Shown piece by piece: positions 63,239-64,000 of a stretch of 64,000 nt of DNA; positions within the stretch are counted from its first letter, which is position 1; each line of letters opens with the position of its first letter. The notes under the pieces are model-generated. The model was not told where the DNA came from, did no database searches, and worked only from the letters and a program-made list of their open reading frames with translations. The DNA comes from Multifurca ochricompacta (lineage: Eukaryota > Basidiomycota > Agaricomycetes > Russulales > Russulaceae). Where the stretch lies: assembly GCA_022496185.1 (NCBI GenBank), contig WTXG01000024.1, positions 248,001 through 312,000 on the forward strand, read 5' to 3'. The position numbers and the translations under genes were made by a program.

Positions 63239-64000
63239 CTACCCAATCCCCTTCCTCTCATGGACAAATGTCTTCTGAGATGGGCCCATATATGTCGGTC
63301 TGGCAAGCACTAGAAACGATTGAACCTGTTTCAGCTGGTGACGAAAGTCAGTTGCCGGACCACGGTTGACATAAAACACACGAAGGCTCTCACCTCCCCG
63401 TCAGTTCTGTGGTCATCGAGATAATTAGGCGAGGGTGTAACAATGATGTTTTGGGTTGGCTCATCCGTCTGGTGCAAACTCAGGAGGACGGCTGTATCTG
63501 AATACACTATCGGTCGGTGTTGAAGGAACTGTGAGAGATATTGAAACCAACCTCCAGTGGTTTCTGACTGAAATATCGTCGTGTCCGCTCGTTCCAGTCG
63601 GCTTAAAACCGAATCAATCAATGCTGATGCTGCAGACAAGTTCATCAATGCTTTGACAGTGTCTGACTCCATGGCAGCGGGTTGCATAGTCGTCGTGACA
63701 GTAACATTTAGTCCTGGAGTGGAGGGTACTGGTGCGGTGGATCTCGGAACTTGCATAGGGGAGCCCTTATCAGCCGTTGAGCGAGCAGGATGATTTTGCG
63801 AGCCAGTGGCTCCGTTAAATCGATCCCAGATGTGCTTATCCTGTGCTCGATTGGATGCTTTCTGTATGAAGGTCAGACAGAAGTCCTTGAGTCACACTGG
63901 GAAATCTACCTTGATTATCATGTACGTCTGCTTAGCTACACGCTGATACTTCATGGCTCGAAAGAATCTCGTAAACCGGAAGTTTGTATTTTCTAGTTCC
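63239..64000 (-). CDS. Gene B: paralogue of gene A (5' end beyond the window)
   Basis: Predicted exons (minus): 64000-63910 (partial), 63861-63552, 63506-63394, 63325-63239; introns are 48, 45 and 68 bp. It aligns with gene A from the exon reading RAMKYQRVAKQTYMIIK (gene A: QARKYRHLSRETFKIVK), through KASNRAQDKHIWDRF (gene A: KASDRIRDDLLMDQI) and the module QSETTG|VYSDTAVLLSL...DGE, to a C-terminus with YMGPS (gene A: ILGPS). Two intron positions are conserved. It has one copy of the module where gene A has two. If the last intron is not removed, the frame ends at 63331. Function unknown. Confidence 0.68.

Overview
The window is from a filamentous fungus, most probably an Agaricomycete (Basidiomycota). 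The evidence is spliced genes with many 45-70 bp GT-AG introns, a wax-synthase-like membrane protein and a fungal kinase of types common in that class, and Copia, chromodomain Gypsy, hAT and Tc1/mariner elements. No rRNA, tRNA or CRISPR array was seen.

Positions 1 to about 52,600 are almost entirely transposable elements inserted into one another. Most boundaries can be fixed to the base from target-site duplications (TSDs). From left to right: the 3' part of a Copia element (Copia-A, 1-2079); a decayed minus-strand Copia (Copia-0) whose pieces lie at 2803-4198, 4786-4854 and 30338-30830, split by a solo LTR (4199-4785) and by Gypsy-1 (4855-30337). Inside Gypsy-1 are two more solo LTRs and a large non-autonomous LTR element, 'G' (14436-30169). 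G in turn holds a solo LTR, hAT-A (18449-21187) with hAT-B1 inside it, and a nearly intact Copia-1 (23676-28937). A second tower follows: a solo LTR (34621-45229) holds hAT-B3. A palindromic Tc1/mariner element sits in the TSD of hAT-B3, and Gypsy-2 (36191-43301) sits in the Tc1 element. Copia-2 (45387-51418) and hAT-C (51525-52494) complete the block.

From about 52,600 the window becomes a small gene island. It holds a wax synthase (minus), an uncharacterised spliced gene A (minus), a protein kinase (plus) and a paralogue of gene A, gene B (minus, cut by the window end). Gene A and the kinase are divergent. Their shared upstream region is split by a 1.7 kb LINE-type retroposon with a 20-nt A tail and a 15-bp TSD.

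Three patterns stand out. Nearly all differences between paired LTRs are CpG to TpG/CpA transitions, and the four TGA stops examined sit where CGA (Arg) is expected, which points to methylation-linked decay. The Tc1 element is a palindrome with two 785-bp arms and a 52-bp loop, contains no CpG that I can find, and would be transcribed as a long hairpin. Several otherwise open frames carry single-base deletions, mostly at short homopolymers, so sequencing error must be excluded before calling the elements dead.
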